From Hymenobacter edaphi (GTDB lineage Bacteria > Bacteroidota > Bacteroidia > Cytophagales > Hymenobacteraceae), in contig NZ_QHKM01000003.1 in assembly GCF_003258365.1 (NCBI RefSeq), positions 124,001 to 188,000 of the forward strand: 64,000 nt of DNA, written 5' to 3'. Below are positions 8,608 through 16,443 of this stretch, piece by piece. Under the pieces are notes generated by a model. That model worked only from the letters and a program-made list of their open reading frames with translations. It was not told the DNA's origin and ran no database searches. The first letter of the stretch is position 1. Each line of letters opens with the position of its first letter. The position numbers were made by a program, and so were the translations under genes.

Positions 8608-9669
8608 ATGCGGCGGCTCGGCGGGAGCGGGGTGTGGACGGCTGGCCTGGGAATCAGCCTGTTGACGGCCTGCTCGCCGGCGGCTGAGCAGCAGCGCGCC
8701 GCCCCCGTGGGCCGTTACGAAGGCACGCTCACGTACCGGGGTGCCGAGTTGCCGGTGGTGCTCAACCTCTACCAGGACTCGGCCAGCCAGGTGGTGCAGC
8801 TGCAGCTGCGCACCCCGGCGGCGCCGGGGTATGGCCGCTGGTTCGACAGCGTGGCGTACCAGGCGCCTTCCCTGGCGGGCCGGCTGCCCGGCGGTAGCCG
8901 GCTGGCGCTGCGCGAGGAGCCGAATTTTCTGACCGGGGCCGTGTGGCTGCACGATACCCTGCGTGCGGAGCTGGTGGCCGTGCGCCGCGGCGCGCCCGAC
9001 CTGCCCGCCTACGCTGTGACGCGGCAGCCCGCGGCCGCTGGTGCTCCAGCCGTGCGCCGCTACGTCCCGCTCGACACCGGCCGCCACCGCGCGGCGCTGG
9101 TGTACTGGCCCGCCGCGGGTGCTGCCGGCCCGGCTTACGGCTGGGCCGACTGGCTGGCTAGTCAGGGCCTGGTGGTGGTCGTTGCCCACCCCGCGGCCGG
9201 GCCCGATTCGGTGGCCGGGCAGCAGCTCAGCGCTGCCTTGCAGCGCCTGAGGCACGAAGCCGGCGTCGATTCGGTACGGGTGGGCGTGTGGGGCACCGGG
9301 CCCGGCGGCCGGGCGGCGCTCCGGGCCGTGGCGCAGCCAGCCGGTGGCCCGCCGCGCTTCGTACTGGTACAGGGAGCCGCTTTCGGCACGGCCGACCGGG
9401 CGTGGCTGCGCCCCCTGGGCCGGCAGAAAGCAGCGGTGCTGGGCCTGTACGGCGCCCTCGATACCACGCTGAACGTGTCAGAGAGCAGTCAGCTGCTGCG
9501 CAATGCAGTGCGTCGGCGCGGCTCGGGGGTGAAGGTGTACGAGGCCGCCGACGGGGCCTTGCTGCTGCGCCGGCCCGAAAAGCCGGACTCGGTGCGGCGC
9601 TGGCCGCTGCCACCGGCCGATCTGGCGCCCAGCCTGAAGCAGTGGCTGGGCAATCAGCTGGGCCAGTAG
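8608..9669 (+). CDS. Lipoprotein with alpha/beta-hydrolase-like region
   Basis: A 353-residue protein starting two bases after the GNAT stop (a GTG at 8602 is also possible). A lipoprotein signal is clear: MRRLGGSGVWTAGLGISLLTAC with the lipobox LTAC at about residue 22, so it is probably anchored in the outer or inner membrane. Residues 30-130 look like a beta-rich domain (GRYEGTLTYRGAELPVVLNLYQD). The second half has a hydrolase-like pattern: RAALVYWPAAGAAG, GLVVVVAHPAAGPD, then RVGVWGTGPGGRAAL, where a nucleophile elbow GxSxG would be expected but the serine is replaced (GTGPGG). I infer a hydrolase fold that has lost catalysis. Confidence 0.6.
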   Translation: MRRLGGSGVWTAGLGISLLTACSPAAEQQRAAPVGRYEGTLTYRGAELPVVLNLYQDSASQVVQLQLRTPAAPGYGRWFDSVAYQAPSLAGRLPGGSRLALREEPNFLTGAVWLHDTLRAELVAVRRGAPDLPAYAVTRQPAAAGAPAVRRYVPLDTGRHRAALVYWPAAGAAGPAYGWADWLASQGLVVVVAHPAAGPDSVAGQQLSAALQRLRHEAGVDSVRVGVWGTGPGGRAALRAVAQPAGGPPRFVLVQGAAFGTADRAWLRPLGRQKAAVLGLYGALDTTLNVSESSQLLRNAVRRRGSGVKVYEAADGALLLRRPEKPDSVRRWPLPPADLAPSLKQWLGNQLGQ

Positions 9670-9679
9670 GGCCGCGGCC

Positions 9680-11992
9680 TTATACCAGCAGCAGGCCCTT
9701 CTCGCGCAGCAGCCGCCAGGCCGGCGCCGCCAGAAACGACTCGAAGCCCAGCCCTGCCTCGGCAGCCGGGAACGAGGCGGCGGCTTCCTTCAGCAGCAGC
9801 TTGGCGTCGTAGTCGGTGGCCAGGCGGGTGAGCAGGTCCGCCAGCCAGCGGCCGATGACGGGCGTGGTTTTCAGCTCGAAGTCCTCGGCCTGCTCGTAAA
9901 ACGTCAGCACGGCCTGCTCGGTGGGGCGGCCCTTCTTGTGCCTGGTTTCCAGGCGCAGCTCGGGCGCGTTGCCCAGCCAGAACAGGCGCATGTTCTGCTT
10001 GGCCAAGTCGGGCTTGCCGGGCTCCGTCAGGGCCGATTCGATGAGCTGGCGCGGCACGGTGGTACGGGGTACCCGCAGCTCGTCGAACCAGAACTGCAGC
10101 GGCTCGTGCAGGGCCACGCCGTGCATGTAGTTGTAGAGCGCCTTGGCCAGGCCGGGGCCGAACTGCTCGTGGTCGGCGCCGGTGGGGTCGTCGTGCCAGA
10201 GGTCGTTCCAGGCAAAGTCGCCGGGCTCGGGACCGATCTGCTGCACTTTGTACTTCGCCGGGTTCTGGCCCACGGGCGAGTGGGCCGTCATGGCGAAGCG
10301 GTGCCAGTAGCCCGACTGTACGATGCCGGCCTGGAACAGCTGCCGCACCACTTCCAGCGAATCTACCGTTTCCTGGGCGGTTTCGGTGGGGAAGCCGTAC
10401 ATCAGGTAGGCGTGCACCATGATGCCGGCCTGGGTGAAGCCCTCGGTTACGCGGGCCACCTGGGCAATGGTGACGCCCTTTTCCATCAGGGCCAGCAGCC
10501 GGTCGGAGGCCACTTCCAGCCCGCCCGACACGGCAATGCAGCCCGCGGCGGCCAGCAGGCGGCAGAGGTCGGGCGTGAAGGTTTTCTCGAAGCGGATATT
10601 GCCCCACCAGGTGATGCTCACGCGGCGGCGCAGCAGCTCGATGGCCAGGTCGCGCAGGGCCAGGGGCGGGGCGGCCTCGTCCACGAAATGAAAGCCCGTC
10701 TGCCCGGTCTGCCGCACAATCTGCTCGATGCGGTCCACCAGGAGCGTGCTCGGCGCGGTTTCGTAGCGGCGGATATAGTCCAGGGTCACGTCGCAGAACG
10801 AGCAGCGCTTCCAGTAGCAGCCGTGGGCCACGGTGAGCTTGTTCCAGCGCCCGTCGCTCCAGAGGCGGTGCATGGGGTTCAGCACCTCAATCACCGAGAG
10901 GTAGTCCTGAATCGGCAGCCCGTCGTAGTCCGGCGTGCCCACTTCAGTGTGCGGAATATCGGCTGTGGTGGCTTGGTTGTGGTACTCCACCCGCCCGGTG
11001 GCGGGGTTGCGCAGGAAAGTGCGCTGAAATTGAGTTGCCAGTTGCGAGTTGTCAGTTGCCAGGGCAGACGTGGCAAAAGCTGCCAGCTGTTTGCTTTCGG
11101 CCTGACAACTCGCAACCGACAACTGACAACCCGAAAAAGCCTCCAGCAGCCGCAGCCAGGGGCCTTCGCCGTCGTCGAGGGTGAGAAAGTCGATGTAGTC
11201 GAAAAAGCGGGGCTCCTTGAGGCCGCGCAGCTCGGTGTTGGGGTAGCCGCCGCCCATCAGGGTGCGGATTGCGGGGCGCTGCTGCTTGGCAAACTGCGCC
11301 AGCCGCAGGGCCCCGTAAAGGTTGCCGGGGAAGGGCACGGTGAAGCCGATGACGTCGGGCTGCTCGCGGTCCAGCACCTCGGCAAAGCACTCCAGCATAA
11401 ACTCGTCCACCAGGTTGGGCGGCGTCTGCAAGGCCTGGTGCAGCTCGTCGAAGCTGGTGGCGGTGAGGCCCAGGTGCTCGGCGTAGCGCGAGAAGCCGAA
11501 CTGCGGGCCGACGGTTTCTTTGAGCAGGTCGGCCAAGTCTTCGAGGTAGAGCGTGGCCAGGTGCCGGGCCTGGTCGGTGAGGCCCATGGTGCCGAAGGCC
11601 GATTCCAGGTCGGCCACGTTGTCGAAGCGGGCGGCTTCGGGCAGGAAGCGGCCGTGGCAGATGCGCGAAGCCAGCGTCAGGTCCTTGTTCTGCAGAAACC
11701 GGATGACCGGCTCCACCGTGGCCTCGTAGCGGTGGCGCAGGCGCAGCATGCGGCGGGCGTTGTCTGTCAGCTCGTACGGCCCGGCTTCGATGGCGTCGAA
11801 CACCCGGCGCAGGCCCGCGGCCGAAAACAGCCGCAGCACCAACTCAATACCGATATCGGCCTGGGCGGCGTGGTAGCCGCGCCCGCGCAGGAAGCCCGTG
11901 AGGTAGGCCGTGGCCGGGTACGGGGTGTTCAGCTGCGTGAGCGGCGGGGTGATGAGCAGGATGCGCAGGGGCAGGGTAGAAGTCGTCGGCAC
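9680..11992 (-). CDS. B12-binding-domain radical SAM protein
   Basis: A radical SAM enzyme of the B12-binding type, about 770 residues from a GTG at 11992 (VPTTSTLPLRILLITPP); an ATG at 12097 would run through a repeat and is rejected. Residues about 1-210 resemble the cobalamin-binding domain, with PDVIGFTVPFPGN and TLMGGGYPN near 200-250. The radical SAM core has cysteines C392, C397 and C400 (CYWKRCSFC), spaced C-x4-C-x2-C, followed by FHFVDEAAPP and GGLEVASDRLL. Such enzymes use SAM and a 4Fe-4S cluster, often for methylation or ring chemistry. A repeat of about 100 bases sits in frame at about residues 287-322. Substrate unknown. It converges with the lipoprotein gene, stops ten bases apart. 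Confidence 0.88.
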   Translation of the reverse strand: MPTTSTLPLRILLITPPLTQLNTPYPATAYLTGFLRGRGYHAAQADIGIELVLRLFSAAGLRRVFDAIEAGPYELTDNARRMLRLRHRYEATVEPVIRFLQNKDLTLASRICHGRFLPEAARFDNVADLESAFGTMGLTDQARHLATLYLEDLADLLKETVGPQFGFSRYAEHLGLTATSFDELHQALQTPPNLVDEFMLECFAEVLDREQPDVIGFTVPFPGNLYGALRLAQFAKQQRPAIRTLMGGGYPNTELRGLKEPRFFDYIDFLTLDDGEGPWLRLLEAFSGCQLSVASCQAESKQLAAFATSALATDNSQLATQFQRTFLRNPATGRVEYHNQATTADIPHTEVGTPDYDGLPIQDYLSVIEVLNPMHRLWSDGRWNKLTVAHGCYWKRCSFCDVTLDYIRRYETAPSTLLVDRIEQIVRQTGQTGFHFVDEAAPPLALRDLAIELLRRRVSITWWGNIRFEKTFTPDLCRLLAAAGCIAVSGGLEVASDRLLALMEKGVTIAQVARVTEGFTQAGIMVHAYLMYGFPTETAQETVDSLEVVRQLFQAGIVQSGYWHRFAMTAHSPVGQNPAKYKVQQIGPEPGDFAWNDLWHDDPTGADHEQFGPGLAKALYNYMHGVALHEPLQFWFDELRVPRTTVPRQLIESALTEPGKPDLAKQNMRLFWLGNAPELRLETRHKKGRPTEQAVLTFYEQAEDFELKTTPVIGRWLADLLTRLATDYDAKLLLKEAAASFPAAEAGLGFESFLAAPAWRLLREKGLLLV
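11034..11130. repeat. Inverted-repeat element inside the radical SAM gene
   Basis: Arms GTTGCGAGTTGTCAG (11041-11055) and its exact complement (11102-11116), each continued by related GTTGCCAGTT/AACTGACAAC motifs. The segment adds about 35 residues rich in Q, L, A, S and T (for example CQLSVASCQAE, ALATDNSQLATQ) without breaking the reading frame. The AACTGACAACT type of sequence is a familiar interspersed repeat in Bacteroidota. Confidence 0.75.
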
Positions 11993-12037
11993 GGGGCAAC
12001 AACCGCCACGCGGCGGCAAAGGTGCCCACAAAGGTAG

Positions 12038-12086
12038 ACCACGGATTCTCGCGGATTTTTTCGGATGCCACGGATTTTGTAGACGG
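12038..12086. repeat. ACCACGGATT interspersed repeat, copy 1
   Basis: About 49 bases with three CGGATT motifs and the ends ACCACGGATT...GTAGACGG. A near copy lies at 19955-20001. It sits just upstream of the radical SAM gene and includes a stretch that would otherwise be read as its N-terminus. Confidence 0.75.
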
Positions 12087-12162
12087 TGCAATGACAACCT
12101 GGGAGCGGCAGCAGTTACCGGGGCTGCAGGTGCGAAAGAATCGACTACCCGCGCAGCATGGA

Positions 12163-12370
12163 CTACTGGGCACGCACAACGGACTCCTGCCGTGTTCAGC
12201 GCACTACTGGCCGGTTCAGCGGACTACTGGCCGACCGAAATAAACTACTGGACGCCGAAAACGCTCTGCTGGCCGGTATCAGCCAACTGCGGAGCACCTG
12301 CAACGAACTGCGGGCCGCCGGAAACCGACTACTGGCCATCGGTAGCGGACTACTGGGCGCCGGAAACGGA
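12163..12370 (+). repeat. Tandem repeat of about 21 bp (ten degenerate units), possible heptad-coding ORF
   Basis: Ten units beginning CTACTGG or a variant (CTGCTGG, CTGCGG). The last seven (12224-12370) are exactly 21 bases, consensus like CTACTGGGCGCCGGAAACGGA; two earlier units are 20 bases. In the frame from an ATG at 12158 to a stop at 12430 (90 residues) the 21-bp units encode heptads such as LLDAENA, LLAGISQ, LRAAGNR and LLGAGNG, with leucine at regular positions as in a coiled coil. The other two frames are also open, as expected for a repeat whose unit is a multiple of three. Expression is not shown, so this is annotated as a repeat. Confidence 0.7.
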
Positions 12371-12457
12371 CTGCGGCTTACCCGCGGCCAACGACCAGGC
12401 AATAGCTGCGGCCAACAATCCGGCCGGTAACTTGGCGGGCCCATACCAGCACTGAAT

Positions 12458-12991
12458 ATGCCTGCTGCCAGCAACCTGCTGTCCATCACGGCCGAAGCCG
12501 CACTACAGAAGCTGCGGGCCGGCGAGGCGCTGCGCGGCTACCGCATAGCCGGCCCGCTCGATCTGGCCGCCCTGACGATGGAGCACTGCTGGGTGGAGGA
12601 TATGCGCGGCTCGGGTGGGTACTCGTTTCAGCAGCCCGTGGTGCTGCGACAAACGCATTTCGCCAGGGCAGCATTTGTCTTTGCCTACTTCCTGCAGGGC
12701 CTGACGATGCAGGGCTGCACCTTCGACGGCTACCTGGATTTTCAGGCGGGCGGCCACAACAAGCCCGGGTATCCGGTGCGGCTGCTCGGCAATACGTTTC
12801 ACGGCTTCGTCAACTTCTTCGACTGCTGGTACGAGGCCGACGTGCAGCTGGAAGGCAACAACTTTCGCCAGGGCACCAACCTGCTGGGCGCCCCGCACGG
12901 TATTCCGGTAACCTTCGACGTGCCGCCGCAGATTTCGGGCAACCTCGGCCGGCTAGACCACGACGACGAAGGCCCGGCGCAACCCGGCTGA
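12458..12991 (+). CDS. Pentapeptide-repeat-like beta-helix protein, function unknown
   Basis: A 177-residue soluble protein, ATG at 12458. After an N-terminal stretch (LLSITAEAALQKLRAGEALRG) it shows repeated short beta segments with alternating aromatic and aliphatic residues: RIAGPLDLAALTMEHCWVED, VVLRQTHFARAAFVFAYF, LTMQGCTFDGYLDF, VRLLGNTFHGFVNFF, DVQLEGNNF. This spacing (about 20 residues per turn, with F/L at stacked positions) fits a right-handed quadrilateral or beta-helix fold of the pentapeptide-repeat type. No signal peptide. It converges with the metal-cluster outer-membrane gene, the stops being three bases apart. Confidence 0.7.
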   Translation: MPAASNLLSITAEAALQKLRAGEALRGYRIAGPLDLAALTMEHCWVEDMRGSGGYSFQQPVVLRQTHFARAAFVFAYFLQGLTMQGCTFDGYLDFQAGGHNKPGYPVRLLGNTFHGFVNFFDCWYEADVQLEGNNFRQGTNLLGAPHGIPVTFDVPPQISGNLGRLDHDDEGPAQPG

Positions 12992-12993
12992 GC

Positions 12994-14472
12994 CTACATC
13001 TTCATGCCGCCGCCCATGCGCATCAGCGGGGCATTCAGCCGCAAATACACTTCGGCCGAAACCGGCGTCTTGCCGTAGTAGCCGCGCAATTCGGCATCCG
13101 GCCGGTACACCGAGCCCTGCGCGCCCAGGTGCAGCTCGGGGCCTTTCCGGCCGAGCTGGGTGAGGCGGTAGCTGCTGCCCACGGTGAGGGCGTGGATGTT
13201 GAACGCGCTGGCGCCCTCGTGCAGGTGTGGCACCTGCAGCTCGTCGGGGTCTTTCTGCACGAACTCGTAGCGGCCGTACAGGGTGGGGCGGCCCAGGGTG
13301 AGGTTGGTTTCGGCCAGCACGGCGTGCTCCCGGCCGTGGTCCGAGCTGTTCAGCCCCCAGATCAGCGACGACGCCACGAAGCGGTAATCGGCCCACTGGC
13401 GGCTGTGCAGCACGGCGGCAGTGGTGCGCGTCACGTTGTCGTCGGGGTGCAGCTCCTCGGGGCTTTTGATGTAGGCCTGCCCGGCTTCGAGCACCAGCTC
13501 CCGGGTGGGGGCCCACTGCAGGCGGGCAGCCCAGGAGTCGGCGCGGGGCCGGTCGAAGTTGTAGCGGTGCTCGTCGGGCTCCCGGCCGGTGAAGTTGGAA
13601 CCTTCCAGCTTGAACTGCCGGTAGCGCAGCCCCACGGTGGCCACCCCGAAGCTGATGTGCGTGGCATCAACCCAGTGGTGGGAGAGGGGCGCGTCGGGGT
13701 TGGGCATGGCCGAAATGCGGTGCATAAAGGCCGTGGGGCCCACGGCCGGCTCGCCGGGGTAGCCCAGGTACAGCGTCAAATCCACGTCCGGCGAAAAGGC
13801 GTGAGTGTAGCCGATGCTCAGGGCCGAAAACAAATCGTGCGGGTGCTGGCGGTCCACCAGCGGCCGGCCACGGTACGCCTCGCCGCTCTGAAACAGCAAG
13901 GGGTAGCCGTTGCCGCCCTCGGTGATGGGGTCCAGCGAAATCATGGCCGTCAGGTTCAGCAGGCCTTTTGCGCCGACGTTGCGCTGGGCCATGGTCATCA
14001 GCCAGTTGGGCGCGTCGAAGGTGCGGCCGCCGCGCTGGGCGCCCGAGCGGCCAAGGTTCTGGTTGGTGTAGCGCCCGAAGACGGCGCCGTGGTTCATCAC
14101 CATCCACTTGCCGTGGTGGCTCATCCACATGTACATCGGCGTGGCGTCGGGCTGCCAGGCCGTGCCCGAGCCGTTGCGCGCCATGGGCAGCTGGCGCGAG
14201 TAGGCGTGCGACATGCCTTCCATCGCACCGTGCGCGCCGTGCTGCATCGTGGAGTCGGCCGCCATGCCCGGCATCGGGTGGCCGGCGTGCTGAGTGTGGT
14301 CGGGGGCGGGCGGCTGGCCGTGGTCGGTGTGATTCATGCCCGGCATGGCGTGGCCCTGGTGGGTGGTATCGGCGGGCGCCGGACGGGCGGGCTGCGCGGG
14401 CGGGTTGTGCTGGTGTTGGGCGGCAGCAGCCAGGGGCAGCCACAGCGCCAGGAGGGGCAGAAGTCGTTTCAT
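12994..14472 (-). CDS. His/Met-rich outer-membrane-type protein, probable copper or other metal handling
   Basis: A 492-residue exported protein. Signal peptide MKRLLPLLALWLPLAAAAQ. Residues about 19-90 are very rich in His and Met (HQHNPP, QGHAMPGMNHTDHG, HTQHAGHPMPGM, MQHGAHGAMEGM), the type of segment that binds copper in CopB/PcoB-like proteins. The rest is made of amphipathic beta strands (MYMWMSHHGKWMVMNHG, SFGVATVGLRYRQFKLEGSNF, TLYGRYEFVQKD) ending VYLRLNAPLMRMGGG, as in outer-membrane barrels. The nearby AraC regulator with a CxxC heavy-metal domain supports a metal role. Copper is inferred, not shown. Similar proteins in Bacteroidota are usually annotated as hypothetical. Confidence 0.72.
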   Translation of the reverse strand: MKRLLPLLALWLPLAAAAQHQHNPPAQPARPAPADTTHQGHAMPGMNHTDHGQPPAPDHTQHAGHPMPGMAADSTMQHGAHGAMEGMSHAYSRQLPMARNGSGTAWQPDATPMYMWMSHHGKWMVMNHGAVFGRYTNQNLGRSGAQRGGRTFDAPNWLMTMAQRNVGAKGLLNLTAMISLDPITEGGNGYPLLFQSGEAYRGRPLVDRQHPHDLFSALSIGYTHAFSPDVDLTLYLGYPGEPAVGPTAFMHRISAMPNPDAPLSHHWVDATHISFGVATVGLRYRQFKLEGSNFTGREPDEHRYNFDRPRADSWAARLQWAPTRELVLEAGQAYIKSPEELHPDDNVTRTTAAVLHSRQWADYRFVASSLIWGLNSSDHGREHAVLAETNLTLGRPTLYGRYEFVQKDPDELQVPHLHEGASAFNIHALTVGSSYRLTQLGRKGPELHLGAQGSVYRPDAELRGYYGKTPVSAEVYLRLNAPLMRMGGGMKM

Positions 14473-14637
14473 CGGAGGCAGCAGTCAGTGCTAGCCTACA
14501 TACCCCAATACCGGCCCAGGGGTTGGTGCAGGATTAGGGGCCGGGCCGTACGATATTTGGCGGGCCCGGCCGCACCCGAGGCGTGGTTTGGGTGTTAAGC
14601 GTAAACACCCGCGTAGGCCCCGCTGCCGCATTCCTGT

Positions 14638-14964
14638 ATGAGCACGAATCCTTTCTATCAGCAGATTCAGGCGGCGTACCGCACCCAGCTACGGCCTTCG
14701 GAGCAGGAAATCGAGCAGGCGCTCCGCCGCATCTACGGCCACCAGTTTCACCCCACCAGCGCCGGTCCGCGCCTGATTGCCGGGGCCGAGTCGCTGCGCA
14801 ACATCATCCGCACGATTAACCGCATCCGCCTGGAAACCGGCTACCTGGATACTTACGTGCCCGCGCCCCGGCCAGGCCCGCCGGCCCTGCGCTGCGCCCA
14901 CGAAGGGTGCCAGGAGCTGGCCATCGACCGGAGCAGCTTCTGCTACATGCACGACGCGGAGTAG
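14638..14964 (+). CDS. Small protein with C-terminal Cys/His metal-binding pattern
   Basis: A 108-residue soluble protein, ATG at 14638, divergent from the His/Met-rich gene. The first 70 residues look helical (FYQQIQAAYRTQLRPSEQEIEQALRRIYG; AGAESLRNIIRTINRIRLETG). The C-terminus CAHEGCQELAIDRSSFCYMH has a C-x4-C-x10-C-x3-H arrangement that could hold zinc. No family recognised. It is convergent with the AraC/HMA gene, 11 bases apart. Confidence 0.65.
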   Translation: MSTNPFYQQIQAAYRTQLRPSEQEIEQALRRIYGHQFHPTSAGPRLIAGAESLRNIIRTINRIRLETGYLDTYVPAPRPGPPALRCAHEGCQELAIDRSSFCYMHDAE

Positions 14965-14975
14965 CGCGCCGGGCG

Positions 14976-15539
14976 CTAGGCCAGCTGGTCGAGCGAGGTA
15001 CGCTGCGGGTTGGTCTTGTACTCGGTCACCGTCTGGCCCGTCACCTGCCGAAACTGCGTGCTCAGGTGCTGGGACGAGCTGTAGCGCAGCTCGTCGGCAA
15101 TTTCGGCCAGGGTGAGCTGCCCGTAGCTGAGCAGCTCTTTCACCCGCTCAATCTTCAGACGAATCAGGTACTTCTCCAGCGTGAGCCCCACCACCCGCGA
15201 AAACAGCTTGCTCAGGTGGGCGTACGAAGCCTGAAACTGCTCTTCCAGAAACGCCGACGTGGTCAGGGGGGCGCGGGCCGAGCGCAGGTGCTCCAAATAG
15301 GCGGCCAGGGCCACTTTCACCTGCTCCACCAACTGCTCGTCGCGGCTCTGCAGCAGCGCGAAGCCGGCGGCTTCCAGCCGCGGGCGCAGCAGGGCGGGGT
15401 CGGCCGGGGTGGCAGGGCTGAGCACGGCGTGGCCCAGTGTCACTTCCGTGGGCTGCAGGCCGGCCTCGGTCAGGATCTGCTGCACGGTGCTGATGCAGCG
15501 CGGGCAAACCATGTTTTTGATGTGCAGCTCGGTGGTCAT
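14976..15539 (-). CDS. AraC-family regulator with N-terminal heavy-metal-associated domain
   Basis: A 187-residue protein; ATG at 15539 chosen because it opens onto MTTELHIKNMVCPRC, an HMA-like betaalpha fold with the metal-binding CxxC (MVCPRC, Cys12 and Cys15). Residues about 85-187 form an AraC DNA-binding domain with two helix-turn-helix motifs (LTLEKYLIRLKIERVKELLSYGQLTLAEIADELRY; SSQHLSTQFRQVTGQTVTEYK). The gene is short because it has no cupin-type sensor; the HMA part takes that place. I infer metal sensing, probably copper, silver or zinc. The HMA-AraC pairing is seen in other Bacteroidota. It lies next to a small membrane protein gene with 11 bases between them. Confidence 0.85.
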   Translation of the reverse strand: MTTELHIKNMVCPRCISTVQQILTEAGLQPTEVTLGHAVLSPATPADPALLRPRLEAAGFALLQSRDEQLVEQVKVALAAYLEHLRSARAPLTTSAFLEEQFQASYAHLSKLFSRVVGLTLEKYLIRLKIERVKELLSYGQLTLAEIADELRYSSSQHLSTQFRQVTGQTVTEYKTNPQRTSLDQLA

Positions 15540-15550
15540 GGCACGGGGGG

Positions 15551-15928
15551 CTAGTCGGAGTTGGCGGACGAGCGGGGGGCGTAACGGGTTGGTTTGGGGC
15601 CCGCCGGCGTTTTGGGCGTATTGGCAGCCCGGGGCTTGCGCGCCGGCTGGGGCGTGGGGTGCTCGGCCCAGCTGCGGCCAAACCAGTTGTCGGCCGCCCA
15701 GTTGACAAACGGCACCACCGCCAGAAAAGTGACACCCAGCAGCACAAACCACACGAACGTGGCCCCCACCAGCCGGCCGAAAAAGCCGTCGAACCCGAAC
15801 AGGTAGGCCACCAGCAGCAGCGCCAGCCCGAAGCTGACGGCCAGCAGAATACCGGCCCGCCGCACCAGCGGGTGCGCCAGCCAGGAGGAATTTCGGGGCG
15901 CAGCAGCGCGACGACGGGGAGCAGCCAT
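15551..15928 (-). CDS. Small membrane protein, function unknown
   Basis: A 125-residue protein, ATG at 15928 (an open frame runs 165 bases further upstream without protein character). Two or three hydrophobic helices: about residues 26-45 (GILLAVSFGLALLLVAYLFG), 52-75 (LVGATFVWFVLLGVTFLAVVPFV). The C-terminal 40 residues are proline/lysine/arginine-rich and cytoplasmic (WAEHPTPQPARKPRAAN). It is immediately upstream of the AraC/HMA gene and in the same direction, so may be co-transcribed and metal-related; this is only an inference from position. Confidence 0.65.
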   Translation of the reverse strand: MAAPRRRAAAPRNSSWLAHPLVRRAGILLAVSFGLALLLVAYLFGFDGFFGRLVGATFVWFVLLGVTFLAVVPFVNWAADNWFGRSWAEHPTPQPARKPRAANTPKTPAGPKPTRYAPRSSANSD

Positions 15929-16153
15929 GCGGCAAAGATAGACCGCAGAACCGCTCGGCCGGACCGGCGCGGGGCTGCCGGCTGCGGCCCGGGACGCATC
16001 GGACGGCCTAGCCGGCGGCCGGCCCTGCTTAGCGGCCCCGCAATCAGCCACATAACCAAAGCCCGGCGGCCGCGTTTGTGCTAGCAGCGGCATTTTGCCG
16101 GCTGCGGCCGCTGCGTATATTGCCTGCCGACCATACTTACTCCCTCAACTTCC

Positions 16154-16426
16154 ATGAACACCTTCCTCCACCCGCTGCGCACCCTGGGCGCGGCCCTGCT
16201 GCTGGCCGCCGGCCTCAGCGCCTGCAGCACCGGCACCGAATCGGGCGACACCAACGTGGAACGCGGCACCGAAAAAGTAGCCCGCGACCCCGGCGCGCAA
16301 ACCGCCAACGGCGGCATCGACACCATGCGGGCCCAGCGCGACACCGCCGTCAGCGCCCAAGAGCGCCTTTACGATAAGTCCCGCGAGCGGAAAGACCGCG
16401 ACAACGACGGCAAAGCCGACCAATAA
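16154..16426 (+). CDS. Small lipoprotein, function unknown
   Basis: A 90-residue protein with a lipoprotein signal peptide: MNTFLHPLRTLGAALLLAAG followed by the lipobox LSAC (Cys at about residue 24). The mature part is hydrophilic and charged (STGTESGDTNVERGTEKVARD... RERKDRDNDGKADQ) with a DNDGKAD segment like a calcium-binding thrombospondin-3-type repeat. Stand-alone gene with a strong terminator after it; probable envelope protein. Confidence 0.75.
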   Translation: MNTFLHPLRTLGAALLLAAGLSACSTGTESGDTNVERGTEKVARDPGAQTANGGIDTMRAQRDTAVSAQERLYDKSRERKDRDNDGKADQ

Positions 16427-16443
16427 GCCCCGCCGCCCAACGA

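Noticed and set aside
9938-12037. A 699-residue plus-strand open frame opposite the radical SAM gene
   Set aside because: Antisense shadow; the radical SAM protein on the minus strand has clear motifs.
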